A DNA stretch of 64,000 bases from DASYPQ01 sp036006425 (GCA_036006425.1 DASYPQ010000024.1:1-64000), one strand, 5' to 3'. Shown: positions 1 to 7,789, counted from the stretch's first letter. Notes: generated by a model from the sequence alone, not told the origin. Program-made: numbers and translations.

Positions 1-1452
1 ATAGCGCACGGCCACCGGATGATCCTGGCCGAACGCGGCGCTGAGCGCCTGTCGGCATTCCCGCTCGTCGGAGGGCGCGAGCAGGCTCATGTTGGGGACG
101 CACCGGACGAACGCGATGTCGTACGCGCCCGCGTGCGTCGGGCCGTCGGCGCCGACCAGGCCCGCGCGATCGAGCGCGAACACCACCGGCAGGTTCTGGA
201 TCGCGACGTCGTGGATCAGCTGGTCGTAGCCGCGCTGCAGGAACGTGGAGTAGATCGCCGCGACGGGGCGCAGGCCGCCCTTCGCCATTCCGGCCGCCAT
301 CGCGCAGGCGTGCTGCTCGGTGATCCCGGTGTCGTGGAAGCGCGCCGGGAAGCGCTCGGCGAACGCGTCGAGACCGGTCCCCGACGGCATCGCCGCCGTG
401 ATCGCGTGGACGCGCACGTCGCGCTCGCCGATGCGGATGAGCGCGTCGCCGAACGCCTTCGTGAACGCGGGTCCGGGCGAAGCGACCGGGCGCGGTTCCT
501 CGAGCACGGGCTCGAGCTTCTTCGGCTCGACGCCCTTCACGCCGTGCACGCGCTCGGGGTGCGTCGGCGCCTTCGGGTGTCCCTTCCCCTTCTCCGTGAG
601 GATGTGCAGCAGGACGACGCCGTCGAGCGACCGCGCGCGCTCGAGGTGCTCGACGAGCAGGCGCACGTCGTGTCCGTCGATCGGACCGACGTACGTGACG
701 CCGAGCTCCTCGAAGATGTGCCCCGGGACGACCGCGTGGCGCACGACCTCGCCGATCTGGTCGAGTGCCCGGTCGACGCGCGGGCCGATCACGGGGATCG
801 CGGAGATCAGGCTCTGGACTTCCTGGTGCGCGCGCTGGACGAGCCGGTTGCTGCGGATGCGCGAAAGGTAGCGCGCGAGCGCGCCCACGGAGCGGCTGAT
901 CGACCACTCGTTGTCGTTCAGGACCACGAGGAGCCGCTGGCCGCTCGCGGCGGCGTGGTTCAGGGCCTCGAAGGCGACCCCGGTGCCGAGCGCCGCGTCC
1001 CCGACGAGGGCGACGGCGTGCGGCGGCCGCTCCCCGTGGCCGCGCGCGAACGCGAGGCCGAGCGCGAGGGAGATCGCGGTGCCCGCGTGGCCGGTGTGGA
1101 AGAGGTCGTACTCGGACTCGTGCGGATGCGTGAAGCCGCACAGGCCGCCCGTCTGCCGCAGGGTCGCGAACTTCTCGCGGCGACCCGTGAGGAGCTTGTG
1201 CGGATAGGCCTGGTGCGAGACGTCGAAGACGAGGCGGTCGCGGCGGAAGTCGAAGACGTAGTGGAGGGCCGTCGTGATCTCGACCGTGCCGAGGTTCGAG
1301 CCGAGGTGGCCGCCGGTGCGCTGGACGGAGTCGAGCAGGAACGCCCGCAAGTCCGCGCAGACGGCCGGGAGGTCGGAGGGCTCGAGGCGCTTCAGGTCGA
1401 GGGGCGAAGCGAGCGACTCGAGGAGCGTCCCCTGGATCGACGGCTGGCTCAT
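1..1452 (-). CDS. dxs: 1-deoxy-D-xylulose-5-phosphate synthase (N-terminal part; runs off the window)
   Basis: DXS condenses pyruvate and glyceraldehyde 3-phosphate, with thiamine diphosphate, in the first step of the MEP isoprenoid pathway in the cytoplasm. I translated the minus strand directly: 484 codons without a stop, so about three quarters of the usual 620-640 residues are present and the C-terminal transketolase domain is lost past base 1. Seen: the DXS-like motif SHQAYPHKLLTGR, the ThDP-binding stretch beginning VGDAALGTG and ending VLNDNEWSISRSVG, and GITEQHACAMAAG in the pyrimidine-binding domain. The start at 1452 (MSQPSIQG) is fixed by a perfect AGGAGG five bases upstream. It lies 68 bases downstream of ispA, so an isoprenoid operon xseB-ispA-dxs is likely. 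The family call is firm. Confidence 0.96.
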   Translation of the reverse strand, partial: MSQPSIQGTLLESLASPLDLKRLEPSDLPAVCADLRAFLLDSVQRTGGHLGSNLGTVEITTALHYVFDFRRDRLVFDVSHQAYPHKLLTGRREKFATLRQTGGLCGFTHPHESEYDLFHTGHAGTAISLALGLAFARGHGERPPHAVALVGDAALGTGVAFEALNHAAASGQRLLVVLNDNEWSISRSVGALARYLSRIRSNRLVQRAHQEVQSLISAIPVIGPRVDRALDQIGEVVRHAVVPGHIFEELGVTYVGPIDGHDVRLLVEHLERARSLDGVVLLHILTEKGKGHPKAPTHPERVHGVKGVEPKKLEPVLEEPRPVASPGPAFTKAFGDALIRIGERDVRVHAITAAMPSGTGLDAFAERFPARFHDTGITEQHACAMAAGMAKGGLRPVAAIYSTFLQRGYDQLIHDVAIQNLPVVFALDRAGLVGADGPTHAGAYDIAFVRCVPNMSLLAPSDERECRQALSAAFGQDHPVAVRY

Positions 1453-1457
1453 GGAAC

Positions 1458-1463
1458 CCTCCT
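1458..1463 (-). promoter_or_regulatory. Strong Shine-Dalgarno for dxs
   Basis: AGGAGG on the minus strand, five bases before the dxs ATG. It is one of the few full-length Shine-Dalgarno sites in the window and decides the dxs start. Confidence 0.8.
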
Positions 1464-1520
1464 AGTCTGGCGCAACGGGGCGCGAGTGCAAGGCAGGCGA
1501 GGCTCCCGGCCCCGCAGGCC

Positions 1521-2417
1521 TCAACGCGTGCGCCGCAAGACCTCGTCGACGAGGTTCAGCGCGAGGTCGTCGGAGTGACGCGGCAGCGCCCGCGCGGCCT
1601 CGCGCGCGCGCTCGGCGAGGTGCTTCGCCTCCGCGCGCGCGCCCTCGAGACCGAGCGCCGCGACGAGCGTCGGCTTCTTCTCGCGCGCGTCCTTGCCGGG
1701 CGTCTTGCCGAGCGAGTCCGCGTCGCCGGTGACGTCGAGGACATCGTCCGTCGCCTGGAAGCAGCGCCCGAGCGCGAGTCCGTAGTTCTTCGCCGCGGCG
1801 CGGCCCGCGGAGTCCGCGCGCGCCGCGATCGCTCCCATCTCGGCGGCCGCGGCGAAGAGCGCCGCGGTCTTCTTCGCGTGGATCTCCTCGACGGCGGCGC
1901 GGCCCGACGGCACGGCCTCCGCCGCGAGATCGAGCACCTGGCCGCCGACCATGCCGCGATGTCCGGCGCCTTCGGCGAGCACGCGCGCGTGCTCGGCCGC
2001 GCGGTCGCCGGTGCGCGCGAGCAGCCCGAAGGCGAACGTCAGCAGCGCGTCGCCCGCGAGGATCGCGAGCGCCTCGCCGTACACGCGGTGGCAGGTCGGG
2101 CGCCCGCGGCGCAGGTCGTCGTCGTCCATGCACGGCAGGTCGTCGTGCACGAGGCTGTAGGCGTGGACGCACTCGACGGCCGCCGCGGGATGGACGGCGT
2201 CCTCGTCGCGGCCGCCGAAGTGGAGGACGACGAGGCGGAGGACGGCGGGCCGGAGCCGTTTTCCGCCGCCGAGGAGCGCGTAGCGGATCGCTTCGGCGAG
2301 GGTCGGCGGCGCGCCGTCGAGATCGCGCAGCATCCGCTCGAGCGCGCGGTCGGCCCAGGTGCGCGCGTCGTCGAGCCAGGGCCCGATCAGCGCGAGCGGA
2401 GGCCGCGGAGTGCCCAT
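1521..2417 (-). CDS. ispA: Polyprenyl synthetase, farnesyl-diphosphate-synthase type
   Basis: Chain-elongating prenyltransferase that condenses IPP with allylic diphosphates to make farnesyl (possibly geranylgeranyl) diphosphate. 298 residues, normal for the family. Seen: GGGKRLRP around residue 50, the first aspartate-rich motif DDLPCMDDDD at about 92-101 preceded by HAYSLVH (close to the bacterial FPP synthase form), the KK pair in the IHAKKTAALF segment, and the second Asp-rich motif DDVLD. The start MGTPRPP at 2417 avoids overlap with xseB, which ends 18 bases upstream; a longer in-frame extension would run through xseB and was refused. xseB, ispA and dxs are commonly neighbours in bacteria. 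Product chain length cannot be settled from sequence alone. Confidence 0.93.
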   Translation of the reverse strand: MGTPRPPLALIGPWLDDARTWADRALERMLRDLDGAPPTLAEAIRYALLGGGKRLRPAVLRLVVLHFGGRDEDAVHPAAAVECVHAYSLVHDDLPCMDDDDLRRGRPTCHRVYGEALAILAGDALLTFAFGLLARTGDRAAEHARVLAEGAGHRGMVGGQVLDLAAEAVPSGRAAVEEIHAKKTAALFAAAAEMGAIAARADSAGRAAAKNYGLALGRCFQATDDVLDVTGDADSLGKTPGKDAREKKPTLVAALGLEGARAEAKHLAERAREAARALPRHSDDLALNLVDEVLRRTR

Positions 2418-2434
2418 CGCGTCGCGGGCCGGAG

Positions 2435-2722
2435 TCAGGAGCCGCGCGGAGTGCGCCGCGCGGACTCGCGCTCGGCGTCGGGGTCGCCGGCGTAGGGAGC
2501 GAGGCCGCCGTCGGCGACCGCGGAGAGTTCCTCGACGCGCTTCTGGAACCCGTCGAGGAGGTTCTTGCAGCCTTTCAGGAGCTCGACGCCTTCCTGGTAG
2601 CGCGCGATCGCGGCTTCGAGAGGGATCGAGCCGTTCTCGAGCTCGGCGACGATCGCTTCGAGGCGCACGAGGCGTTCGTCGAAGGATTCGGGTGCAGCGG
2701 AGGGCTTCGGGGCCGAGGCCAT
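2435..2722 (-). CDS. xseB: Exodeoxyribonuclease VII small subunit
   Basis: Small subunit of exonuclease VII, which degrades single-stranded DNA together with XseA. 95 residues; the core ESFDERLVRLEAIVAELE followed by IPLEAAIARYQEGVELLK is the family signature, a short helical coiled-coil protein. The C-terminal 25 residues are charged and not conserved in the family as I know it. The large subunit gene is not in this window; it would be expected upstream, but here the upstream neighbour is the divergent cytochrome c gene, so xseA must lie elsewhere. First gene of the xseB-ispA-dxs operon. TACACT ends eight bases before the ATG, so the transcript may have almost no leader. Confidence 0.92.
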   Translation of the reverse strand: MASAPKPSAAPESFDERLVRLEAIVAELENGSIPLEAAIARYQEGVELLKGCKNLLDGFQKRVEELSAVADGGLAPYAGDPDAERESARRTPRGS

Positions 2723-2730
2723 CGGTGCGG

Positions 2731-2736
2731 AGTGTA
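2731..2736 (-). promoter_or_regulatory. -10-like hexamer next to the xseB start
   Basis: TACACT on the minus strand, separated from the xseB ATG by eight bases, with no Shine-Dalgarno between them. One member of the window-wide set of TANNNT hexamers abutting start codons. No convincing -35 was found. Confidence 0.5.
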
Positions 2737-2771
2737 GGGAAGTCGCGCGGGCGCGGCGAGGGGGCGGCTGA

Positions 2772-2777
2772 TAGAAA
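2772..2777 (+). promoter_or_regulatory. -10-like hexamer next to the cytochrome c start
   Basis: TAGAAA, seven bases before the ATG at 2785. A weaker example of the TANNNT set, since the last base is A rather than T. Confidence 0.35.
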
Positions 2778-2784
2778 GGGCGGG

Positions 2785-3138
2785 ATGAAGGGACGTGCGG
2801 TGATCGTCGGGTTGGTGCTCGCGCTGGCGGGCGCGTGCGGAGACGGCGCGGGGGCGGCGAAGTCGACGGACGGGAGTCGGCTGTTCGTCAATCAGGCGTG
2901 CGCGACGTGTCACGGGATGGACGGGGCGGGTTCGCAGCTCGGGCCGCCGTTGCGGGGGAAGAAGCAGTTTTGGACGAAGGAGAAACTCGTTCGGTATTTG
3001 AAGGACCCGATCGGCTCTGCGGAGAAGGATCCGCGGCTCGGGGAGCTGTCGAAGAAGTACATGCTGCCGATGGCAAGGTTCGACAAGTTGACGGAGGAGG
3101 AGCTGGGGCAGATCGCGGACTTTGTACTGGCGATGTGA
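2785..3138 (+). CDS. Small secreted class I cytochrome c
   Basis: 117-residue mono-haem cytochrome, an electron carrier outside the cytoplasmic membrane. The N-terminus has a positively charged start, a hydrophobic run (about residues 5-18) and a cysteine after ALAGA, so it is either a lipoprotein or cleaved by signal peptidase I; the lipobox is weak. The haem attachment site CATCH is at about residues 36-40. An axial methionine is probably supplied by the MLPMARF segment, and the closing helix ELGQIADFVLAM is typical. TAGAAA ends seven bases before the ATG. The gene is alone on this strand and its stop codon is overlapped by a large palindrome. The redox partner is not identifiable here. Confidence 0.88.
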   Translation: MKGRAVIVGLVLALAGACGDGAGAAKSTDGSRLFVNQACATCHGMDGAGSQLGPPLRGKKQFWTKEKLVRYLKDPIGSAEKDPRLGELSKKYMLPMARFDKLTEEELGQIADFVLAM

Positions 3139-3213
3139 GTACGGAGCCAGAGCAACTTCTCAACGATTTCCGTCCGTCGGAAATCGTTGAGAAGTTGCTC
3201 TGGCTCCGTACTC
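3137..3213. repeat. Perfect 36-bp inverted repeat (giant hairpin)
   Basis: Bases 3137-3172 are the exact reverse complement of 3178-3213, with a five-base loop. The left arm covers the last two bases of the cytochrome c stop codon. The composition is clearly less GC-rich than the flanks. There is no T-tract on either side, so it is not a classical intrinsic terminator, but it lies between convergent genes and could stop or stabilise transcripts from both. Its length and perfection suggest a mobile palindromic repeat (REP or MITE-like); that is inference. Confidence 0.85.
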
Positions 3214-3232
3214 CAAGCCTCGGCGGGTATCC

Positions 3233-3375
3233 GCCGGCGGAATCGGTTGCGCGTTGCTCCGCAGCAGCTGTTGCGTCGCAGTGCACGCATCGCAACGGCA
3301 GGCGACCGGCAACTCGCAACCGATTCCGCCGGCTGCGCGCCTGCGGCGAGTACGCCGCAGCCGCGCATCCGGCGG
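3233..3375. repeat. Nested inverted repeats in the convergent spacer
   Basis: A 19-base perfect inverted repeat (3233-3251 with 3315-3333) encloses a smaller co-centred pair (3270-3275 with 3291-3296). A second hairpin centred near 3350 pairs 3326-3348 with 3353-3375, having two mismatches and loop AGTA. The segment 3326-3333 can pair in either structure, so the two hairpins are mutually exclusive in part. With the preceding palindrome, almost the whole 257-base spacer between cytochrome c and the O-methyltransferase is repeat structure. No gene is seen in it. Confidence 0.75.
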
Positions 3376-3395
3376 TCTTGGGGCGGACTACTCCC

Positions 3396-4046
3396 CTACT
3401 TCTTCACGCCCAGCCACAGGCCGTCGCCGATCGGGAGGATGATCGAGGTCAGGCGGGTTTCCTTTGCCATCTGATCGTTGAATGCCCGCACGGCGGCGAC
3501 CTCGCGGTCCTTCGGGTGCTCGGACAGGAGCTGGCCGAAGGCGAAGGCGTTGTCGACGAGGATCAATCCGCCCTTGCGCACGATCCGCAGGGATTGCTCG
3601 AGGTACGCGGGGTAGCTCGATTTGTCGGCGTCGAGGAACGCGGCGTCGGCGGAACCGTCCGCGAATTGCGGGAGCACGTCGATCCCCTTGCCCTCGAACA
3701 CCGTCACGTGCTCCGCGACATCCGACTTCGCGATCCATGCGCGCGCGAACTCCGCGTGCTTCTTCGCGTACTCGATCGTCCTCACGCCGCCGCCTTGCGG
3801 GAGTGCACGCGCCATCCAGATGGCGGAGTAGCCGGCGAGCGTGCCCACCTCGACGACTTCCTTCACTCCCGCGGCGCGCAGCAGGATCTGCATGAACGCG
3901 CCCTGCTCCGGGGCGATCGAGATCGGCGGGAGGCCGGCTTCGTGCGCGGCTTTCTTCAGGCTCGCGAGGAAGGCGTCCTCGCGCGTCGTCCGCGCGGCGA
4001 GGTACTCGAAGTGCGCGGCGGTGACCAGCGTCGACGACTCGGACAT
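3396..4046 (-). CDS. Class I SAM-dependent O-methyltransferase (caffeoyl-CoA OMT family)
   Basis: 216 residues, usual length for the bacterial caffeoyl-CoA/catechol O-methyltransferase family. Seen: SAM-binding motif VEVGTLAGYSAIWMA near residue 65, the metal-binding stretch FLDADKSSYPAYL near 137, and ILVDNAF near 160, all in the usual order. The family methylates hydroxyls of small aromatic acceptors with a divalent cation; the substrate here is unknown. The start is four bases after the ABC-ATPase stop, so it is the last gene of an osmC-ABC-OMT transcript. Confidence 0.9.
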   Translation of the reverse strand: MSESSTLVTAAHFEYLAARTTREDAFLASLKKAAHEAGLPPISIAPEQGAFMQILLRAAGVKEVVEVGTLAGYSAIWMARALPQGGGVRTIEYAKKHAEFARAWIAKSDVAEHVTVFEGKGIDVLPQFADGSADAAFLDADKSSYPAYLEQSLRIVRKGGLILVDNAFAFGQLLSEHPKDREVAAVRAFNDQMAKETRLTSIILPIGDGLWLGVKK

Positions 4047-4050
4047 CGGC

Positions 4051-4863
4051 TCACCCGTTCGCGAGCGAACGCTCGCCGCGGCGCGGGAGCACGTACGGAC
4101 GCCCCGCCTCGCGGCCGCCGGGCCACGTGCCGTAGTACAGGTGCTCGCCGTAGATCGGCTCGAGCACCTCGCGGCGCAGCACGGCTTCGACCGGTCCGTC
4201 CGCTGCGACGCGGCCGCGGTCGAGCAGCACGACGCGCCGCGCGTACTGCCCGGCGAGGTTCAGGTCGTGCGTCACGAACAGCGCCGCGCGGTCGCGCAGG
4301 GCCGGCAGCGACGCGACGAGGTCGAGCACGCGGATCTGGTGCTCGGGGTCGAGGCCGCTCGTCGGCTCGTCGATCAGGAGCACCGGCGACGCCTGCGCGA
4401 GAGCGCGCGCGACGAGCACCCGCTGGCGCTGTCCGCCGGAGAGCTCGGCCATCGCGCGCCCGGCGAGATCGGCGGCGTCGCACTCCGCGAGCGCGCGGCG
4501 GACGGCGTCGCGGTCCTCCGCCGACGGCGAGGCGAAGCGCGGGATGCGCGCGTAGCGACCCGAGGAGACGAAGTCCTCGACGCGCACGTCGGGGAGCACC
4601 GGGAGGAACTGCGGCACGACCGCGATGCGGTGCGCGCGCTCGCGCGGCGTGAGATCGGCGAGCAGGCTCCCCTGGTGGCGCACGTCGCCGGCCGTCGGTG
4701 CGAGCAGGCCGCCGAGCACCTTCACGAGCGTGCTCTTGCCCGAGCCGTTCGGCCCGATCACAGCGACGAGATCGCCCGAGTCGAGCGCGAGGTCGACGCC
4801 GTCGAGCGCGCGCAGCGGACCGGCGTAGTCGTAGACGACGCCACGGGCTTCGAGCAGCGGCAT
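4051..4863 (-). CDS. ABC transporter ATP-binding protein (FecE/BtuD type)
   Basis: 270-residue nucleotide-binding subunit. Seen: Walker A GPNGSGKST, Q-loop VVPQF, signature LSGGQRQRV, Walker B VLLIDEPTSGLDPEH and the switch histidine in FVTHDLNLAGQYA. The sequence style matches ATPases of siderophore, haem and cobalamin importers, which partner with BtuC/FecCD permeases. The C-terminal segment with ILRREVLEPIYG-like content also fits that group. No permease or binding protein is adjacent: the neighbours are osmC upstream (15 bases) and the O-methyltransferase downstream. The partner must be elsewhere, so the substrate is not assignable. Confidence 0.9.
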   Translation of the reverse strand: MPLLEARGVVYDYAGPLRALDGVDLALDSGDLVAVIGPNGSGKSTLVKVLGGLLAPTAGDVRHQGSLLADLTPRERAHRIAVVPQFLPVLPDVRVEDFVSSGRYARIPRFASPSAEDRDAVRRALAECDAADLAGRAMAELSGGQRQRVLVARALAQASPVLLIDEPTSGLDPEHQIRVLDLVASLPALRDRAALFVTHDLNLAGQYARRVVLLDRGRVAADGPVEAVLRREVLEPIYGEHLYYGTWPGGREAGRPYVLPRRGERSLANG

Positions 4864-4878
4864 GCGCGTCTCCGTCCG

Positions 4879-5310
4879 TCAGCTCCGGCTCTTCGCCGCG
4901 GCGCTGCCCCACTCGAACGCGACCGGGATCTCGACCGTCGCGGCGAGGCTCTTCGCCACCGGACACGTGTGCGCGGTGCGCTCGAGCGTCTCCCGCGCGC
5001 GCTCGTCGAGCCCGCCCGGCATCGTGATCTTGACGTCGAGCTTGCCGATCCTGCGCGCCGGATCCGCGACCATGATCTTCTCCACCGTCGCGCTCGCGCC
5101 CTCGATCGCCCACCCGTGGCGCTTCGCGACGATCCCCATCGTCGTCAGCATGCATGTCCCGAGCGCCGTCGCGACGAGATCGGTCGGCGAGAACGACTCC
5201 CCGCGCCCCTGGTTGTCGACCGGCGCGTCCGTCGCGAGCTGCGTCCCGGACGGACCGTGCACGGAGTTGCAATGCAGCTCGCCCTCGTACCGCACCTGGA
5301 TCTGGACCAT
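4879..5310 (-). CDS. OsmC family peroxiredoxin-like protein
   Basis: 143 residues, normal OsmC/Ohr length. These proteins reduce organic hydroperoxides using two redox cysteines. Seen: the first cysteine in TALGTCMLTTMG (about residue 53) and the second in AHTCPVAKSL (about residue 116), in the usual helical contexts, with SPTDLVATALG preceding the first. The form with GTCMLTTMG and CPVAKSL is the general YhfA/OsmC-like subgroup rather than typical Ohr. First gene of a three-gene operon. TAGGAT ends seven bases before the ATG with no Shine-Dalgarno. Confidence 0.9.
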   Translation of the reverse strand: MVQIQVRYEGELHCNSVHGPSGTQLATDAPVDNQGRGESFSPTDLVATALGTCMLTTMGIVAKRHGWAIEGASATVEKIMVADPARRIGKLDVKITMPGGLDERARETLERTAHTCPVAKSLAATVEIPVAFEWGSAAAKSRS

Positions 5311-5317
5311 GCGGCCG

Positions 5318-5323
5318 ATCCTA
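5318..5323 (-). promoter_or_regulatory. -10-like hexamer next to the osmC start
   Basis: TAGGAT on the minus strand, seven bases before the ATG at 5310. It lies back to back with the lipoprotein promoter at 5355-5360, in the 56-base divergent spacer. Confidence 0.55.
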
Positions 5324-5354
5324 GCAACCTCGGGACAGCCCCGCGCCGCGGCGC

Positions 5355-5360
5355 TAGATT
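5355..5360 (+). promoter_or_regulatory. -10 hexamer (with a partial -35) for the lipoprotein at 5367
   Basis: TAGATT, six bases before the ATG. GGGACA at 5332-5337 sits 17 bases upstream and matches four of six bases of a sigma-70 -35. The implied transcription start would be at or next to the start codon. Confidence 0.55.
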
Positions 5361-5366
5361 GCCGTC

Positions 5367-5978
5367 ATGAAGCCCACCCGGATCCTTCTCGCGGCACTCG
5401 TGTTCCTTCCTTCCGTCGCCTGCTCCGACTCGAGGCCGGAGAAGGTTGCGCCGCCCGCAAATCCGGGCAGCAAGAGCGCGACGACGCCGACTCCCGTCGC
5501 GCCGCCCTCGGCCGGTCTCGCGTTCACGGCGCAGGAAGGCTGGGTGACGGAGAAGCCCACGAGCGCGATGCGCAAGGCGCAGTACAAGCTGCCGCACGCG
5601 GAGAAGGACACGGAGGACGCGTCGCTCGTCGTCTACTACTTCGCAGGCCAAGGCGGCGACTTCCAGGCGAACGTCGACCGCTGGTGCAGCCAGTTCGAGC
5701 AGCCCGACGGCAAGAAGTCGGCCGACGTCCTGAAGAGCGCGACGCGCACGGTGAACGGCATGACCGTCCACGACGTCGACCTCTCCGGCACCTACGTCGC
5801 CGAGACGGCGCCCGGGTCGGGCGAGCACGTCCGCAAGGAGAACTGGCGCATGCTCGCCGCGATCCTCGAAGCGAAGGACGGTCCCTACTACGCGAAGCTC
5901 GTCGGCCCGGTCGCGACCGTCGCGCGCTGGGAGGAGAGCTTCAAGGCGTTCGTCAGCGCGGTGAAGCCCGGCAGCTGA
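5367..5978 (+). CDS. Hypothetical lipoprotein
   Basis: 203 residues, family not recognised. The N-terminus is a clear lipoprotein signal: KPTR, a hydrophobic stretch to about residue 17, then a lipobox ending PSVAC with the lipid-bearing cysteine at about 19. A Pro/Ala/Thr-rich linker (about 25-50) leads to a globular domain of about 150 residues. That domain begins with a GLAFTAQEGWVTEKP segment and contains LVVYYFAGQGGDFQANVDRWC. Domains of this look (a beta strand with W, then R-K-A-Q-Y-x-L) occur in planctomycete lipoproteins as far as I recall, with no known function. It stands alone between divergent osmC and the convergent amidohydrolase. Confidence 0.8.
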   Translation: MKPTRILLAALVFLPSVACSDSRPEKVAPPANPGSKSATTPTPVAPPSAGLAFTAQEGWVTEKPTSAMRKAQYKLPHAEKDTEDASLVVYYFAGQGGDFQANVDRWCSQFEQPDGKKSADVLKSATRTVNGMTVHDVDLSGTYVAETAPGSGEHVRKENWRMLAAILEAKDGPYYAKLVGPVATVARWEESFKAFVSAVKPGS

Positions 5979-5994
5979 CGCCGCGCGCGGTCGT

Positions 5995-7722
5995 CTACTT
6001 CGACCGCCAGGCGATCTCGCCGTTGATCACGGTCATGCGGGCGTGCGCCGTCAAGAGCGCCGCGGGCTCGCAGCTCACCGGGTTCACGGTGAGGATCGTC
6101 ATGTCGCACGCATACCCCGGCAGGAGACGGCCGCGGCGGTCCTCCTGGTGGCAGGCGAACGCGGCGCCGCTCGTGAAGCCCGCGAGCGCGGACGCGCCGT
6201 CCATCGATTCGCTCGGAGTCGGCGCGTCGTCGCCGGACGACGTCGGCGCGGTCGGCCGCGTGCGCGCGGCGTGCAGGCCGGGCAAGGGGTCCGGGCTCTC
6301 GACGGGGAAGTCGCTGCCGAACGCGAGGCTCCGGAGCTCGGGCGCGAGCTCGCGCCATGCGTAGGCGCCGCGCGTCCGCTCCTTGCCGAGGCGCGCGACG
6401 GCCCAGGGCATGTCCGAGATCGCGTGGACGGGCTGCATCGACGGGACCACGCCGAGCGCAGGGAAGCGCGGCCAGTCCTTGAGCGACACGACCTGCGCGT
6501 GCTCGATGCGCGGGCGGAGGTCCTTCGCGGTCGGATGGACCGTTTCGAGCGTCTCGTACACGTCGAGCACGGTCCGGTTCGCGCGGTCGCCGATCGCGTG
6601 GATCGCGGGCTGGAGGCCGTGCCTCTGGCAGACCGCGAGGCGCTCCGAGAGCGCGCGCTCGTCGAGGATCATCTGCCCGCGCTCGCCGGGGGCGTCGCTG
6701 TAGTCGGCGAGCAGCGCCGCGCCGCGCGAGCCGAGCGCTCCGTCCGCGATCAGCTTGACGCCCGGGCAGGAGAGCATGTCCCCCGCATCGGGAAGGAGCG
6801 GCAGATCCGCGACCATCGCGTCGGTCAGCTCGTCCGTCCCGGCGAAGTACGACACGACGCGCAGGCGCAGCCGGCCGTGCGCGCGCAGATCCTTGAGCAC
6901 CTCGAGCTCGTCCCGCGACGTGCCCATGTCGTGGACGCACGTCAACCCGAACGCGAGCAGCCTCTCCTGCGCCGCGAGGATGCGCGCCTCGATCGTCGCG
7001 CGGCTCGGAGACGGGATGCACTTCTCGACGAGCTCCATCCCGCGGTCGACGAGGACTCCCGTCGCGCGGCCCTCGTCGACGAGGATCCGTCCGCCCTGGA
7101 CCTTCGGCTCCTCCTCGAACGGCCGGTCGAGCTTCGCGGCCGCGAGTGCCAACCGGTTCGCGATCGCAGCGTGCCCGTCGACGCGCGCGAGGAGGACCGG
7201 ATTCTTCGGCGTCTTGTCCGAGAGTGCCGCGTGGTGCGGGAAGGACTTGTCCTCCCACAGGTTCTGGTCCCATCCGCGGCCGCGGATCCAGACGCCTTCC
7301 TTCTCGACGCTCGCGCGCGCGGCGACACGCTCGACGACCTCGGCGAACGACTTGCATCCGCGCAGGTCGACGTCGACGAGCGAGTTCCCGTAGCTCACGA
7401 GATGTCCGTGCGCGTCCTGGAGGCCGGGCACCGCGGTCGATCCGAGCAGATCGACGCGCACGGCGTTCTGCGCGTCCGGGTTGCGCTCGATGTCGGCGAG
7501 ACGCCCGACGGCGAGCACCTTGCCTCCGCGCGCGAGCAGCGCCTCGGTGACCGTGCCCTTGCCGTCGTTCAGCACGATCTTCCCGCCGTGGAAGATCGCG
7601 GGCCGCGCGCGCGGGTCGACCGCGGGCTTCGGCGCGGAGTTCGCGGGCGTACGAGGGGGCGATCCTTGGCCGACAAAAGCGGCCAGGGCGAGCAGCACCG
7701 AGGGGAACACGGTCGCTCTCAT
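5995..7722 (-). CDS. Secreted amidohydrolase, YtcJ-like
   Basis: 575 residues. An N-terminal signal peptide (about 1-20, hydrophobic SVLLALAAFVG) precedes a metal-dependent hydrolase fold. Seen: the first metal motif as DAHGHLVSYG near residue 110, IEARILAAQERLLAFG, the IHAIGDRANRTVLD block carrying a second histidine/aspartate pair, RIEHAQVV, and FGSDFPVES near the C-terminus carrying the final aspartate. These are in the order found in YtcJ/Amidohydro_3 enzymes, which hydrolyse C-N bonds of varied substrates. The substrate is unknown. It is a single gene, divergent from the SDR gene; TACTGT lies 19 bases upstream of the start, giving a short leader. Confidence 0.88.
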   Translation of the reverse strand: MRATVFPSVLLALAAFVGQGSPPRTPANSAPKPAVDPRARPAIFHGGKIVLNDGKGTVTEALLARGGKVLAVGRLADIERNPDAQNAVRVDLLGSTAVPGLQDAHGHLVSYGNSLVDVDLRGCKSFAEVVERVAARASVEKEGVWIRGRGWDQNLWEDKSFPHHAALSDKTPKNPVLLARVDGHAAIANRLALAAAKLDRPFEEEPKVQGGRILVDEGRATGVLVDRGMELVEKCIPSPSRATIEARILAAQERLLAFGLTCVHDMGTSRDELEVLKDLRAHGRLRLRVVSYFAGTDELTDAMVADLPLLPDAGDMLSCPGVKLIADGALGSRGAALLADYSDAPGERGQMILDERALSERLAVCQRHGLQPAIHAIGDRANRTVLDVYETLETVHPTAKDLRPRIEHAQVVSLKDWPRFPALGVVPSMQPVHAISDMPWAVARLGKERTRGAYAWRELAPELRSLAFGSDFPVESPDPLPGLHAARTRPTAPTSSGDDAPTPSESMDGASALAGFTSGAAFACHQEDRRGRLLPGYACDMTILTVNPVSCEPAALLTAHARMTVINGEIAWRSK

Positions 7723-7776
7723 CGGTCGTGAGGGTGTCGCAACAGTACTCGGGCTTCAAGCCCGGGACTGGATTGC

Positions 7777-7782
7777 TAGAGT
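7777..7782 (+). promoter_or_regulatory. -10-like hexamer deciding the SDR start
   Basis: TAGAGT, seven bases before GTG 7790. It overlaps an alternative GTG at 7781, which argues for the later start. Confidence 0.5.
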
Positions 7783-7789
7783 GCCGCGC

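Noticed and set aside
2888..3368. Short open frames coding QLLNDF and EIVEKLLWLR segments in the convergent spacer
   Set aside because: They are the two arms of the 36-bp palindrome read in different frames, not a protein family.
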